From assembly GCF_001425055.1 (NCBI RefSeq), contig NZ_LMDK01000017.1:197502-261501 (forward strand): 64,000 nucleotides of DNA, given 5' to 3'. The notes under the pieces were generated by a model. It ran no database searches, was not told where the DNA came from, and saw only the letters and a list, made by a program, of their open reading frames with translations. The stretch comes from Pelomonas sp. Root1237. GTDB taxonomy: Bacteria; Pseudomonadota; Gammaproteobacteria; Burkholderiales; Burkholderiaceae_C. How positions within the stretch are numbered: the stretch's first letter is position 1; every line of letters starts with the position of its first letter. The translations under genes were made by a program, and so were the position numbers. Positions 47,023-55,610 of the stretch are shown piece by piece.

Positions 47023-48240
47023 TCAGGCCGGCTGCAGCAGCATGCGGCCGAGCGCCTCGGGCCCGGCCGGCTGGGCATCGGGGCGCAGCAGCGCGCGGGC
47101 CGCTGCGTCGTTGCGCAGGTGCGCGTCGAAAAAGGCCGCCTCCCAGCCGCCCGTCTCGGCGTTGGCCGCTTCGTTGAAGCCGTGGGTCTGGCCCTTCATC
47201 TCCACCACCCAGGCGGGGCCGCCCACGGCGCGCGCGGCGGCCAGCACGTCGGCGGCCGGCACGTTGCTGTCCAACTCGCCGCTGACCGCAAACCAGGGCC
47301 GCTTGACGGCAGCGAGGCCGGCGAAGTCAAGGCCGAAGTTCCAGAAATTCGGGCCGGCACCCGGAGGCAGGTTCACGGGCAGGCCCATGGCCCGTGCCGC
47401 GGCCATGCCGATGCCGGGAAAGGGCACCGTCCCGAAGCCGGCCTTGATGCGCTCGTCGGCCAGGGACAGGCCGCGCCGCGCGGGGTTCAAGCCGCCCATC
47501 AGCGTGAGCACGGTCAGGCCGCCGGCACTGCTGCCGGTGGCGCCGATGCGGGCGGCGTCGATGTGGTCTGCGTAGTGTGGGTGGGCCAGCACATGGTCCA
47601 GCGCCGCGCGCACGGCCAGGCTGCGCAGGGCGAACATTTCGCTGCCGCCCGGCGTGCGCCTGTCACCGTGGTAAACGTCGACCACGATGTAGCCCTGCGA
47701 GGCCAGGTGCGCGAGCTTTCCGATGTGCCACAGCCCATGCGTGCCCTGCCCGCCGGAGTGAACGATCAGCGGGTAGCGCGCCCGCTCGTCGGCAAACAGC
47801 GGCGCCTCGCCGGGCCGCTGCATGTGCGGCAGGCGATACCAGCCGGTCTCCTCAGGGAAGGTGTAGTCGGGGCGGCGGTTGTCGGCCGGTGTCGGGTAGA
47901 ACACCGTCAGCACCACCGGCAGGCTGCGTCCGGCCAGCGCCCCGGCATACGGCCAGTCCTTGGGCACCTTCACGTCGATCACCAGCGTGGCCTGGCGATC
48001 GCTGATCAGCTGGTCCAGGTACAGCGGGCCTTGCGGCGACAGGCTGCCGATGAGGTAGTCCGCCATCGGCGCTGCGGTCGCCGGCTCGGCCTTCATGCAA
48101 CTGCTGCCCACCGCGTAGGGGCCGTTGCCGGTCGTCCACCCTGCGGCGCCGGCCGCGCCAGCAAAGGGTGCCAGCAGCATCCCGCCCAAGAACCTTCGGC
48201 GCCCCAAGCGGGCTGCCGTCACACGCGAAACATCCAACAC
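47023..48240 (-). CDS. Tat-exported alpha/beta hydrolase (PAF-acetylhydrolase-like)
   Basis: A 405-residue hydrolase. The signal contains twin arginines (LGRRRFLGGMLLAPFAGAA). The nucleophile elbow is GATGSSAGG (near 225 of the mature numbering), an Asp region is AVSGELDSNVP and a His is in MKGQTHGFNEA. PLIVHSGGQGTHG forms the oxyanion region. The GTG at 48240 is chosen because GGAGGA lies eight bases upstream; a GTG nine codons earlier has none. Substrate unknown; an esterase or lipase role is likely. Confidence 0.85.
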   Translation of the reverse strand: MLDVSRVTAARLGRRRFLGGMLLAPFAGAAGAAGWTTGNGPYAVGSSCMKAEPATAAPMADYLIGSLSPQGPLYLDQLISDRQATLVIDVKVPKDWPYAGALAGRSLPVVLTVFYPTPADNRRPDYTFPEETGWYRLPHMQRPGEAPLFADERARYPLIVHSGGQGTHGLWHIGKLAHLASQGYIVVDVYHGDRRTPGGSEMFALRSLAVRAALDHVLAHPHYADHIDAARIGATGSSAGGLTVLTLMGGLNPARRGLSLADERIKAGFGTVPFPGIGMAAARAMGLPVNLPPGAGPNFWNFGLDFAGLAAVKRPWFAVSGELDSNVPAADVLAAARAVGGPAWVVEMKGQTHGFNEAANAETGGWEAAFFDAHLRNDAAARALLRPDAQPAGPEALGRMLLQPA

Positions 48241-48322
48241 AGGCTTTGTTCCTCCCTCGGCCGACACGGCCGGGGCGCAGTGTGCCGTGCCAGGGAACGG
48301 CCCGGCACTCGGCCCATGGGTA

Positions 48323-49030
48323 TTACTGCCAGGACTCGAGCTCCAGCGTCCGCGAGCCGCCTACCAGCATCGGTGAGGTGGAGGGCTCGCTGCGTTCCAG
48401 CTTCACGAGGCCGACGCCGCGGCAATACCACTCCAGCGTCGTCAGCGGCTGGTCGCGGTAGCCGGTGATGGCATCGACGAAGATCTTCACCGTCGCGCTG
48501 CCACGCACGCGCAGGCAGGGCGAGAAGCTGCCCGCTGGCGTGCGCACCACGTCGGACACCGCCTCGATTTCATAGGTCATGGGGATGTTCGGATGGCTGT
48601 GCTTGATCTCGCGCGGGTACTCGGCCGTGCGCATCAGCAAGTAGGCCGTCGTCGGCGCCTGCCATTGCGTGCCGACCACGAACGGCGCCTTCAGCACGAA
48701 GCGGCCCGGCGCATCGGCCACCGGGTCGGCCTGCATGTCGCTCTTGCTGGCCACGCGCACGATGCCGCTGGCGTCGGCACGCAGCCAGTAGTTCACGCCG
48801 CTGTCGCTGCGGCGCTGCCAGGCGGGTTGGTCGTCCAGCACCAGCGTGGCCGAACCCAGCGTGCGCAGCGTCAGGCTCTCGCGCTCGGACGTGTCCGCAC
48901 CGCTGCGCGTCGTGACGGTATAGGTCCAGCGATGGCCGGCTTCGAGCGGGAACCAGGACTGGCTTTCGGGCGTGCGGCCGCAGCCGGTCAACACCATCGA
49001 AGCGAGCAGGAGAGCGCGACTCATACTCAT
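48323..49030 (-). CDS. Putative lipoprotein, last gene of the pqqB operon
   Basis: A 235-residue protein with a lipoprotein signal (LLASMVLTGC, Cys near 17). The mature part (SWFPLEAGHRWTYTV, YEIEAVSDVV, YCRGVGLVKLE) is the beta-rich pattern of DUF-type lipoproteins. Its start overlaps the preceding gene by four bases. Part of a five-gene run pqqB, TolQ-like, TolR-like, membrane protein, lipoprotein, all with ATGA overlaps. Confidence 0.8.
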   Translation of the reverse strand: MSMSRALLLASMVLTGCGRTPESQSWFPLEAGHRWTYTVTTRSGADTSERESLTLRTLGSATLVLDDQPAWQRRSDSGVNYWLRADASGIVRVASKSDMQADPVADAPGRFVLKAPFVVGTQWQAPTTAYLLMRTAEYPREIKHSHPNIPMTYEIEAVSDVVRTPAGSFSPCLRVRGSATVKIFVDAITGYRDQPLTTLEWYCRGVGLVKLERSEPSTSPMLVGGSRTLELESWQ

Positions 49031-49521
49031 TTCTCGGGCAGTTGCGGCAGCGGCATGTCGCGCAGCTTCACCTGCTGCTCGTCGCTGCCCGGCCGCAACC
49101 TGGCCAGGCCCTTGCGGCCGGCCTTGGGCTCGGCCGTGCCCAGCTGGGCGATACCGTTGCGCACCTTCTTCAGGCCCTCGTTGAGCAGGGCATGCAGGTC
49201 CTTGCTGTAGGGCAACTGGTAGGCACGCGGCTGGGCGGCGGGCCTGCCGTCTTCCACGGCGTTGACCCAGACATAGAGGGCCCCGTCGCGCTTGCCGGCG
49301 GGCTCCTCGATGACGGCGGCCAGCAGCACGAAGCGCTCGGGCAGCGGATCGCCGCTGGGCCAGCCCCACAGCGTGTGGATGGCACCCTCGGCGTAGAAGT
49401 AGAAGCAGCTCACGCCGACCACCAGCAGGCCGCGCAGCCACACCGGCCAGCGCGACTGCAGCAGGGAAAGCAGACACAGCAGCAGCAGTGCGGCAAAGCT
49501 GAGGATGATGGGCAGAGTCAT
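49027..49521 (-). CDS. Membrane protein of unknown function in the TolQR-like operon
   Basis: A 164-residue protein with two N-terminal transmembrane segments (LPIILSFAALLLLCLLSLLQ and GLLVVGVSCFYFYAEGAIH) and a basic periplasmic or cytoplasmic tail (KVRNGIAQLGTAEPKAGRKG). No family recognised. Overlaps both neighbours by four bases. Confidence 0.78.
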   Translation of the reverse strand: MTLPIILSFAALLLLCLLSLLQSRWPVWLRGLLVVGVSCFYFYAEGAIHTLWGWPSGDPLPERFVLLAAVIEEPAGKRDGALYVWVNAVEDGRPAAQPRAYQLPYSKDLHALLNEGLKKVRNGIAQLGTAEPKAGRKGLARLRPGSDEQQVKLRDMPLPQLPEK

Positions 49522-50129
49522 GGTCTTTGCATCAGACTTTTTGGAAGCGTGTTGACGTTGACGACGCCGCCGTCGGGCTGCAGCGTGAAGCGCACGGCGG
49601 TGGCCTCGTCGCCCTTGCGGGCCAGCTTGACCGTGCCGTAGAAGACGACGTCGGCGCGCGGGTTGACCTTGATGACCGTCACGGTCACCGGCACCGGCTG
49701 GCCGTCGTTGGACTGGTAGTACTGGGCGTTGACGATGTGCTCTCCGGGCACGATGCCGCGGATGCTCACCACCTCTTGCCGGAAGGGGCTCTGGATGCGC
49801 TGGCCGTTGACGATGGTGGCGGCGTTGGCGTCACCGCGGTCGTCGCGGTCCAGGTACATCAGCCCGGCCTCGCGCTGGCGGAACCACACCAGGTTGCCGC
49901 CCGGGTCCTGCACCCAGGTGTCGATGTCGTTGGGGCTGTTGTCGGGCCAGGCCACGTTGATCAGGTACTCGGCCTTGGACGGCACGTCGCCGGCCTTGGT
50001 GGCGCGCGGGTTCATGGCCAGCAACGCGACGATGAAGCAGAAGACGAAGCCGATCAGCAGGTTGAACAGCATGTCGTAGAAGGGGTCGACCTCGGCCTCC
50101 CTTGAACCCCGGCGCAGGCGTCGCATCAC
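49518..50129 (-). CDS. ExbD/TolR-like or MotB-like membrane-anchored protein
   Basis: A 203-residue protein with short basic N-terminus (MRRLRRGSREAEVDPFYDML), one transmembrane helix (LFNLLIGFVFCFIVALLAMN) that carries no obvious central aspartate but has one just before it (EVDPFYDM, as in ExbD/TolR), and a periplasmic beta-rich domain (DTWVQDPGGNLVWF, PVPVTVTVIKV). It follows a TolQ-like gene with ATGA overlap, so the two likely form an energy-transducing complex. Confidence 0.78.
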   Translation of the reverse strand: MMRRLRRGSREAEVDPFYDMLFNLLIGFVFCFIVALLAMNPRATKAGDVPSKAEYLINVAWPDNSPNDIDTWVQDPGGNLVWFRQREAGLMYLDRDDRGDANAATIVNGQRIQSPFRQEVVSIRGIVPGEHIVNAQYYQSNDGQPVPVTVTVIKVNPRADVVFYGTVKLARKGDEATAVRFTLQPDGGVVNVNTLPKSLMQRP

Positions 50130-50770
50130 GCACCGTCCTTCCGGAGCGCGGCGCGCTGGATATCGGCGACCAGTGCGTCGGCGAAGCGATCAAGCCTTGT
50201 GAGTTGCAAACCCAGCAGGATGTTGCCCACCAGGCCCACCATGGTCGTCAGCAGGGCCACCCCGAGACCGGCCGTCAGGCTGCGCAGCAGCTCCTGCGAC
50301 TGCGCCGGGTCGAAGCTCTGCAGCTTGCCGATGGTCAGCGCCAGCATCGAGAAGCCGATGACCTTGCCCAGCAGCCCGAGCTTGAGCTGGATGCCGTTGA
50401 CCCACCAGGCCGTGCCGTGCGGGCCATGGCTGTGCTCCAGCAGCAGCTCGGTGGCGATGTCGCCAGGCGCGCCCAGGTATTCGGCCGCCCAGCAGGCCTC
50501 GTCGGCGCGGGCAAGCCGCGGGTCGGCGAGCAAGACACGCTGGCGCTGCAGCTCGCGCGAGCGCTGGCCGCACCACAGCGTGGAGCACAGGAAGACGGCA
50601 ATGATGACCAGCGTCAGCCCCGTGGGGTCGGCGCCCAGCAGCAGCGCCCAGACGCCGCGCACACCCAGCAGCCAGGTGCAGAAGGCCAGGCCGCCGACGA
50701 GGGTCAGCCATTCCAGCCACAGCGGCTCGGCCGGGCGCGCGGGCCGGGGGGCGGCGGTCGCTGTGCTCAC
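50126..50770 (-). CDS. MotA/TolQ/ExbB-like proton channel protein
   Basis: A 214-residue integral membrane protein. The final helices (GLLGKVIGFSMLALTIGKLQ and LTAGLGVALLTTMVGLVGNILLG) are the characteristic TolQ/ExbB/MotA pair. It starts in the stop codon of pqqB (ATGA) and overlaps the TolR-like gene, so it is stoichiometrically coupled to both. Force generation across the envelope, perhaps for uptake or export linked to PQQ or alcohol metabolism, is a hypothesis from context. Confidence 0.85.
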   Translation of the reverse strand: MSTATAAPRPARPAEPLWLEWLTLVGGLAFCTWLLGVRGVWALLLGADPTGLTLVIIAVFLCSTLWCGQRSRELQRQRVLLADPRLARADEACWAAEYLGAPGDIATELLLEHSHGPHGTAWWVNGIQLKLGLLGKVIGFSMLALTIGKLQSFDPAQSQELLRSLTAGLGVALLTTMVGLVGNILLGLQLTRLDRFADALVADIQRAALRKDGA

Positions 50771-51702
50771 AGTTCAATCTCCATGCCGTCGTGCGCCACC
50801 TCGATGCCATGCGCCAGCAGCTCACGGCGCTGGGCGCCGCCGCGGTCGAGGATGGGGTTGCTGTGGTGGATGTGGGTGAGCACCTTGCGCGGCGCGCCGC
50901 TGGCCTGCAGCGCGTCGATCATCCCGGGCCGTTCGCCGTGGCGGCTCTGCGGCAGGTGGCCCTTGTCGCTGGCGCTGACCGACCCGACGCCGGCCTCCTG
51001 CATGCCATGCTCGGTCCAGAAGCTGCCGTCGACGACGACGCAGTCGGCCCGGCGCATCCAGGCCAGCTCGGCCTCGCCGACCTCGGCCAGCGCCGGTGAC
51101 AGGAAGACGCGCCGGCCCGTGCGCCGGTCCTGCACCTGCAGCGCGATGCACTCGCCTGCTGCCTCGCTGCGCAGCCGCGCATGCCGCGGCGCCCGCGCCG
51201 GCACGGCCACGGCGGCAAAGCTCAGCGCCGGAAAGCCCGGGATCTCGAAGCTCGCGCTGCGCACGTCGCCGGCGATGGGCAGCATGCGCCAGCGCACGCG
51301 GCAGTAGCTCTCCAGCACGTGCAGCAGCGGCAGCTCGGCCGTCAGGTCCTCGAACACCAGCGGCGTGGCATAGACCTCCAGTTCGCGGCTCTCGCGCAAG
51401 GAGAGCAGCCCGGCGACGTGGTGCAGCCGCGAGTCCAGCAGCACGACGGCGCGGATGGGCATGTCGCCCGCGTGGGCCGGCTGCAGCGCGGGCGTGGCCC
51501 GGATCTGCTGCGGCAGGTCGGGGCTGGCGTTGATCAGCAGCCAGCCCTCGCCGGGCCGCCCGTCCTGCGAGATGGCGATGGCGCTTTGCGTGCGCGCGCT
51601 GGCGTCGAGCTCACCGCGGCGCCAGCTGCTGCACAGCCGGCAGTGGCAGTTCCACAGCGGGAAACCACCACCCGCGCCGGAGCCGAGGACGAGGAGCTTC
51701 AT
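50767..51702 (-). CDS. pqqB: PQQ biosynthesis protein B
   Basis: A 311-residue metallo-beta-lactamase-fold protein needed for PQQ cofactor formation, proposed to hydroxylate the precursor tyrosine. Features: KLLVLGSGAGGGFPLWNC with CHCRLC, NASPDLPQQI, LLDSRLHHVAGLLSLRE and the HIHHSNPI histidine cluster near 285. The usual pqqA, C, D and E are not in the window. The start at 51702 is the first fitting the family, and a sigma-54 promoter-like site lies 67 bases upstream. It is the first gene of a coupled five-gene run. Confidence 0.93.
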   Translation of the reverse strand: MKLLVLGSGAGGGFPLWNCHCRLCSSWRRGELDASARTQSAIAISQDGRPGEGWLLINASPDLPQQIRATPALQPAHAGDMPIRAVVLLDSRLHHVAGLLSLRESRELEVYATPLVFEDLTAELPLLHVLESYCRVRWRMLPIAGDVRSASFEIPGFPALSFAAVAVPARAPRHARLRSEAAGECIALQVQDRRTGRRVFLSPALAEVGEAELAWMRRADCVVVDGSFWTEHGMQEAGVGSVSASDKGHLPQSRHGERPGMIDALQASGAPRKVLTHIHHSNPILDRGGAQRRELLAHGIEVAHDGMEIEL

Positions 51703-51768
51703 GGGAAGCCGCGCAGAAGAAGACGGGACATGGGAGCAGGCAGTCAGCAGGTCGATGCACCCAGGGGT

Positions 51769-51783
51769 GCAAGACCCGTGCCT
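51769..51783 (-). promoter_or_regulatory. Sigma-54 promoter-like site for the pqqB operon
   Basis: On the minus strand AGGCACGGGTCTTGC keeps GG-N10-GC and the TTGC half, with one change in the -24 element. About 67 bases before the pqqB start. Confidence 0.55.
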
Positions 51784-51822
51784 TGCCAGAACGCCGTTGC
51801 AGCCGGCGTCAATGAGGGGTTT

Positions 51823-51839
51823 TGCTCCAGTTCGGCACA
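51823..51839. promoter_or_regulatory. Candidate activator site upstream of pqqB
   Basis: On the minus strand TGTGCCGAACTGGAGCA matches the dyads at 32194 and 54196 in both arms (TGT-CC and TGGA-CA), 40 bases upstream of the pqqB promoter-like site. Confidence 0.42.
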
Positions 51840-51857
51840 GCGCGGTGCAGCACTCCC

Positions 51858-51945
51858 CCCGGGAAAGTCCCGGGCCTGCATTGAGGCCCGGGAACAACGG
51901 TTAGGGCCTGTTAACGCTACGGCAGCAGGCCGCGTTAACAGGCCC
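51858..51945 (-). terminator. Stem-loops at the end of the regulator gene
   Basis: Three GC-rich hairpins. One pairs 51904-51917 with 51932-51945 (14 perfect base pairs) and includes the TAA stop of the regulator gene. Others are CCCGGG repeats near 51858-51874 and a 9-bp stem 51869-51877/51884-51892. They most likely end the regulator transcript before the pqqB promoter. Confidence 0.6.
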
Positions 51946-54067
51946 TGGGCGTGTTCCAGCGCAGCCGGCGGTAGATCGTGTTGCGGCTGATGCCCAGCTG
52001 CTTGGAGGCCAGCGAGATGTTGCCGCCCGCTGCGTCCAGCGTGGCGCGGATCATGTCGATCTCGGCCTGCTCCAGCGTGCGCGCGCTCGCGGGCTCCGCG
52101 GCAGCTGCGGCCGGTGCGACCAGTGCAGGAAGCGCGGCATGCGGTTCGAAGGGCGGCCAGGCCGGCGCCAGCGCGGGCGGCGGGGCCGGTGTCATGCCGC
52201 CCACAGCGCGCTGCATGTCTTCGAGGAAGTCATCCGACAGGTGATTCGTCGTCACCAGCCGCTCGCCCGCCGACATCACCGCCGCCGTGCGCAGCACATT
52301 GGCCAGCTGGCGGATGTTGCCCGGCCACTGGTAGCGGCGGAACATGCCCAGCACCTGGGGGCTGAGCTCGGGCGTGTCCTGCGGGCGCTCGGCCTGCAGG
52401 ATGCGCCGCACGATGGCTTCCACGTCGGTACGTTCGCGCAGCGCCGGCAGGCGCAGGGCCAGGCCGTTGAGGCGGTAGTAGAGGTCCTCGCGGAAGGTCT
52501 GCGCGGCAATCATCTCGCGCAGGTTGCGGTGCGTGGCGCCAATGACGGCGATGTCCACCGCGATGGACTTGGTGCTGCCCAGCGGCGTCACGCTGCGCTC
52601 CTGCAGCGCGCGCAGCAGCCGCGCCTGCAGCGGCAGTGGCATGTCGCCGATCTCGTCCAGGAACAGCGTGCCGCCGTTGGCCTGCACCAGCCGCCCCGGC
52701 GCACCCTTGCGCCGCGCGCCGGTGAAAGCGCCTTCCTCGTAGCCGAACAGCTCGGCCTCGATGAGGCTCTCGGGGATGGACGCGCAGTTCACGGCCACGA
52801 AGGCCTGGCGGGCGCGCACCGAGTCGTGGTGCACCGCGCGGGCCAGCAGCTCCTTGCCTGTGCCGGTCTCGCCGAGGATGAGCAGCGGGATGCCGCGGTC
52901 CAGCACACGCTTGACCTTCTGGATGACGGTCTCCAGCTGCGGGTCGCCGGTGCGCAGGTATTGCAGGCCGGAGAAGCGCTGGGCGCCGTTGGCCGTGGCC
53001 GCCGTCGCCACGATGTCCGCCGGCTGGGCCGGCGCGTCCGGGCTGGGCACACCGCCAGTCCATTCGCCTTCGCGCAGCGAGCTGGTGCCCTGCGAGGGCT
53101 CGCGCGCATCGATGACGTCGGCCATCTCCGCATTGCGCAGCCCTCCCACCACCGGGCGCGAGGGCCAGTCGAAGCGAGCGCTGACGAAGAAGCTCTGGCC
53201 CGTAGGCAGGCACAGCTGCATCGGCGGCGACATCGGCATGCGGAAATGGTCGTAGATGGCCGCCGGCGTCGTGCCCAGCAGGCTGCTCAGGCTGCGCATG
53301 CGCAGCTCCGCGCCGCTGACGCCGAGCTGGTCCAGCGCGGCGCGGTTGGCGCCCAGCAGCCGGCCTTCCGGCGACACGACCAGGATGCCTTCGAGCAGCG
53401 TGCCGATGAATTCGGGCCGGCTGTGGAAGTGCAGGCGCAGGCGGTTGTTGTAGTCGTCCGAGAGCCAGTGGTTCTCGATCATGCGGGCCGACATGCGCAC
53501 CAGGCCCATGGTGTGCTGGTGGTAGCCGCGGTGGTCGCCCGTCACGTCCAGCACGCCGAGCATGTTGCCGCGCGGGTCGAAGATGGGTGAGGCCGAGCAG
53601 GTCAGGAAATTGTTGGCGTGGATGAAGTGCTCGCCGCCATGCACGAGCGTGGGCACCTCCTCGAACAGCGCCGTGCCGATGGCATTGGTGCCCTTGGCAT
53701 GCTCGGCCCAGTTCTCACCCGGCGCCAGCGCCACGCGGTGGGCGCGGGCCAGGAAGCTGTCGTCGCCCACCGCGTGCAGGATGGTGCCCTGCGCGTCGGT
53801 CAGCACGATCATGCTTTCGGTGTTGACGATCTGCTCGTAGAGCAGCTGCATCACCGGCGCGGCGTGGGTGTACAGGCGTTGGTTGCGTTCGCGCGCGAGG
53901 TTGAGGTCGCTGCGGATCATCGGGTCCAGCCCGCTTTTCTCGTGGCGCTTCAGGCCCAGCGCTTCGCTGCGCTGGTGGCTGCGCTCGATGAAGGCCTGTC
54001 GTGGGGGCCCCGGCGGCGCCGGGCTGGCCGGCGCTTCGGTCTCGATGGTGGGCATAGAGGCTCTCAT
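51935..54067 (-). CDS. AcoR-like sigma-54 dependent transcriptional activator
   Basis: A protein of about 710 residues. The N-terminal region with ERSHQRSEALGL and RDLNLARERNQRL-like segments plus a GAF sensor domain (MIVLTDAQGTILHAVGDDSF, GTNAIGTAL) is typical of AcoR-type regulators, followed by a PAS-like stretch. The AAA+ domain has Walker A GETGTGKE, the sigma-54 contact loop GAFTGA and ATHRNL. A Fis-type helix-turn-helix ends it (NISLASKQLGISRNTIYRRL). The start is 54067 or 54055; neither has a strong ribosome site. It likely activates the sigma-54 promoters of the alcohol-oxidation genes. Confidence 0.92.
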   Translation of the reverse strand: MRASMPTIETEAPASPAPPGPPRQAFIERSHQRSEALGLKRHEKSGLDPMIRSDLNLARERNQRLYTHAAPVMQLLYEQIVNTESMIVLTDAQGTILHAVGDDSFLARAHRVALAPGENWAEHAKGTNAIGTALFEEVPTLVHGGEHFIHANNFLTCSASPIFDPRGNMLGVLDVTGDHRGYHQHTMGLVRMSARMIENHWLSDDYNNRLRLHFHSRPEFIGTLLEGILVVSPEGRLLGANRAALDQLGVSGAELRMRSLSSLLGTTPAAIYDHFRMPMSPPMQLCLPTGQSFFVSARFDWPSRPVVGGLRNAEMADVIDAREPSQGTSSLREGEWTGGVPSPDAPAQPADIVATAATANGAQRFSGLQYLRTGDPQLETVIQKVKRVLDRGIPLLILGETGTGKELLARAVHHDSVRARQAFVAVNCASIPESLIEAELFGYEEGAFTGARRKGAPGRLVQANGGTLFLDEIGDMPLPLQARLLRALQERSVTPLGSTKSIAVDIAVIGATHRNLREMIAAQTFREDLYYRLNGLALRLPALRERTDVEAIVRRILQAERPQDTPELSPQVLGMFRRYQWPGNIRQLANVLRTAAVMSAGERLVTTNHLSDDFLEDMQRAVGGMTPAPPPALAPAWPPFEPHAALPALVAPAAAAAEPASARTLEQAEIDMIRATLDAAGGNISLASKQLGISRNTIYRRLRWNTPRAC

Positions 54068-54195
54068 GCGCCTGCCTGTTGCAGGCTTGTCTCGGCGGCG
54101 GCGCGGTCGGTGCCACGCCTGTCTGTGTCTGGCGGCCATCGTGTCCCAAAGCGGTTCGGCTGTCCATGACACAGGTCAAGCGCCGACACGGTCGG

Positions 54196-54212
54196 TGTTC
54201 CAGGTTGGAACA
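54196..54212. promoter_or_regulatory. Perfect dyad operator upstream of the cytochrome c gene
   Basis: TGTTCCAGGTTGGAACA, a perfect 7-bp inverted repeat with 3-base spacer, lies ten bases before the -24 element and between the divergent regulator and cytochrome genes. It may be the activator site, a repressor site, or an autoregulatory site for the regulator gene. Confidence 0.6.
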
Positions 54213-54221
54213 GTTCCGTCC

Positions 54222-54236
54222 TGGCATGTCGCTTGC
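54222..54236 (+). promoter_or_regulatory. Sigma-54 promoter of the cytochrome c operon
   Basis: TGGCATGTCGCTTGC fits the -24/-12 consensus with GG-N10-GC spacing, 60 bases before the cytochrome ATG. Nearly identical to the site at 32394. Confidence 0.8.
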
Positions 54237-54295
54237 AGCGCAGGGATAGAGCCCGAACGGGCCTGCAAACCCAGACAACGACCGGAGACAAACCC

Positions 54296-54757
54296 ATGAA
54301 ATTCCATCCCCGCTACATCGCCGGCAGCCTGTGTGTCGCGGCCGTCGTGGCCTGGGCCCACGGCGACGTCACCCCCCAGGCCGTGGACACCAGCAGCCTG
54401 CCCCAGCTGGGCGAAGGCTGGCGACCCGAGAACCCGTTTCGCGGCGATGAGGCCGCCATCAAGATCGGCAGCTCGGCCTTCAACCAGAACTGCGCGCGCT
54501 GCCACGGCCTGGAGGCCATCTCGGGCGGCATTGCGCCCGACCTGCGCCGGCTGGACAACGACTGCAGCACGCTGAAGGACGCCGCCAAAAAGGCCGCCTG
54601 CGTGAAGGAGAACGACGACTACTTCCTGAACACCGTGCGCCACGGCCGCAGCCGCAACGGCGCCGTCTACATGCCGCCCTTCGAGGGCGTGTTCACGCAG
54701 GAAGCGATGTGGGCGATCAAGTCCTACCTGGAAGTGCGCCGGGAGAAGCCGCTGTGA
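54296..54757 (+). CDS. PedF-like cytochrome c-550
   Basis: A 153-residue periplasmic c-type cytochrome: signal peptide 1-22, heme motif Cys66-Ala-Arg-Cys69-His70, and an axial Met126 in YMPPFEG. Two further cysteines (90 and 102) suggest a disulfide. The sequence resembles cytochrome c-550 partners of PQQ ethanol dehydrogenases, so it probably accepts electrons from the enzyme at 32478. Its stop overlaps the GTG start of the next gene. Confidence 0.92.
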   Translation: MKFHPRYIAGSLCVAAVVAWAHGDVTPQAVDTSSLPQLGEGWRPENPFRGDEAAIKIGSSAFNQNCARCHGLEAISGGIAPDLRRLDNDCSTLKDAAKKAACVKENDDYFLNTVRHGRSRNGAVYMPPFEGVFTQEAMWAIKSYLEVRREKPL

Positions 54758-55575
54758 ACCGGCGCCACATCCTCGCCTGGGCCGCCGCCAGCGCCCTCAC
54801 CGGCACGGGGGCGGGCGCCGCCACGCTGGCCCAGGTGCGCGAGCGCGGCCGGCTCATCGTCGGCCTGTACGAGGACATGCCGCCCTTCCATGTGAAGGGC
54901 AAGGGCATCGACATGGAGCTGGGCCAGGCGCTGGCCGAGGCCCTGGGCGTGAAGTTCGCGCCGCTGGCCTTCAATGCCGACGAGAACATGAACGACGACC
55001 TGCGCAACATGGTCTGGAAGGGCCACTACCTCGGCCACGGCCCGGCCGACGTGCTGATGCACGTGCCGGTGGACCGCCCGCTGATCGAGGCCACGCCGCA
55101 GGCCCGCATCTTCGGCCCCTACTACCGTGAGCGCGTCATGCTGGCGCGGCGTGTGGATGAGCTGCCACGGCTGGAGACGCTGTCCCAGCTCGGCACACGC
55201 CGCGTGGCCGTGCCCGGCCAGACGCTGGCCGGCTGGCTGATGATCGGTGCGGACGGAGGCGCCTACCGGGAGCAGCTGCTGACGCAGTTCAAGGACGGCT
55301 GCGAGGCCGCCCGCGCACTGCAGCGCGGCGAAGTGGCCGCCGCCGCCGGCCTGGCGTCGGAGCTGGAGACGGTGCTGGCCGGCGACGCGGCCTACCGCAT
55401 CGAGCCCCTGCCGTCGCCGCGTGCGCCGCGCGACGGCTGGGCGGCCGGCATGGCCGTGAAGCGCGACGCCACCGACCTCGCCCAGGCCCTGCAAGACGCG
55501 TTGAACCAACTGGTCAGCCAAGGCCGCGTCGCCGAGATCTTCACCAAGTACAAAGTGGCCTGGCGTCCGGCCTGA
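54754..55575 (+). CDS. Quinoprotein-associated periplasmic substrate-binding-like protein (XoxJ/MoxJ type)
   Basis: A 273-residue exported protein with a signal (NRRHILAWAAASALTGTGAGA) and a type-2 periplasmic binding fold (RERGRLIVGLYEDMPPFHVKGKG, FGPYYRERVMLARR). Proteins of this type sit beside quinoprotein dehydrogenase and cytochrome genes (MxaJ, XoxJ) and help produce active enzyme. The GTG start overlaps the cytochrome stop (GTGA), so translation is coupled. Confidence 0.88.
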   Translation: MNRRHILAWAAASALTGTGAGAATLAQVRERGRLIVGLYEDMPPFHVKGKGIDMELGQALAEALGVKFAPLAFNADENMNDDLRNMVWKGHYLGHGPADVLMHVPVDRPLIEATPQARIFGPYYRERVMLARRVDELPRLETLSQLGTRRVAVPGQTLAGWLMIGADGGAYREQLLTQFKDGCEAARALQRGEVAAAAGLASELETVLAGDAAYRIEPLPSPRAPRDGWAAGMAVKRDATDLAQALQDALNQLVSQGRVAEIFTKYKVAWRPA

Positions 55576-55610
55576 GAGTTGAGCCGGCCCGACCGCATCT
55601 GGAGATACCC

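Noticed and set aside
54196-54212. Firm assignment of the dyad as an enhancer for the cytochrome promoter
   Set aside because: It is only ten bases from the -24 box, closer than usual enhancers, so repression or autoregulation is equally possible.
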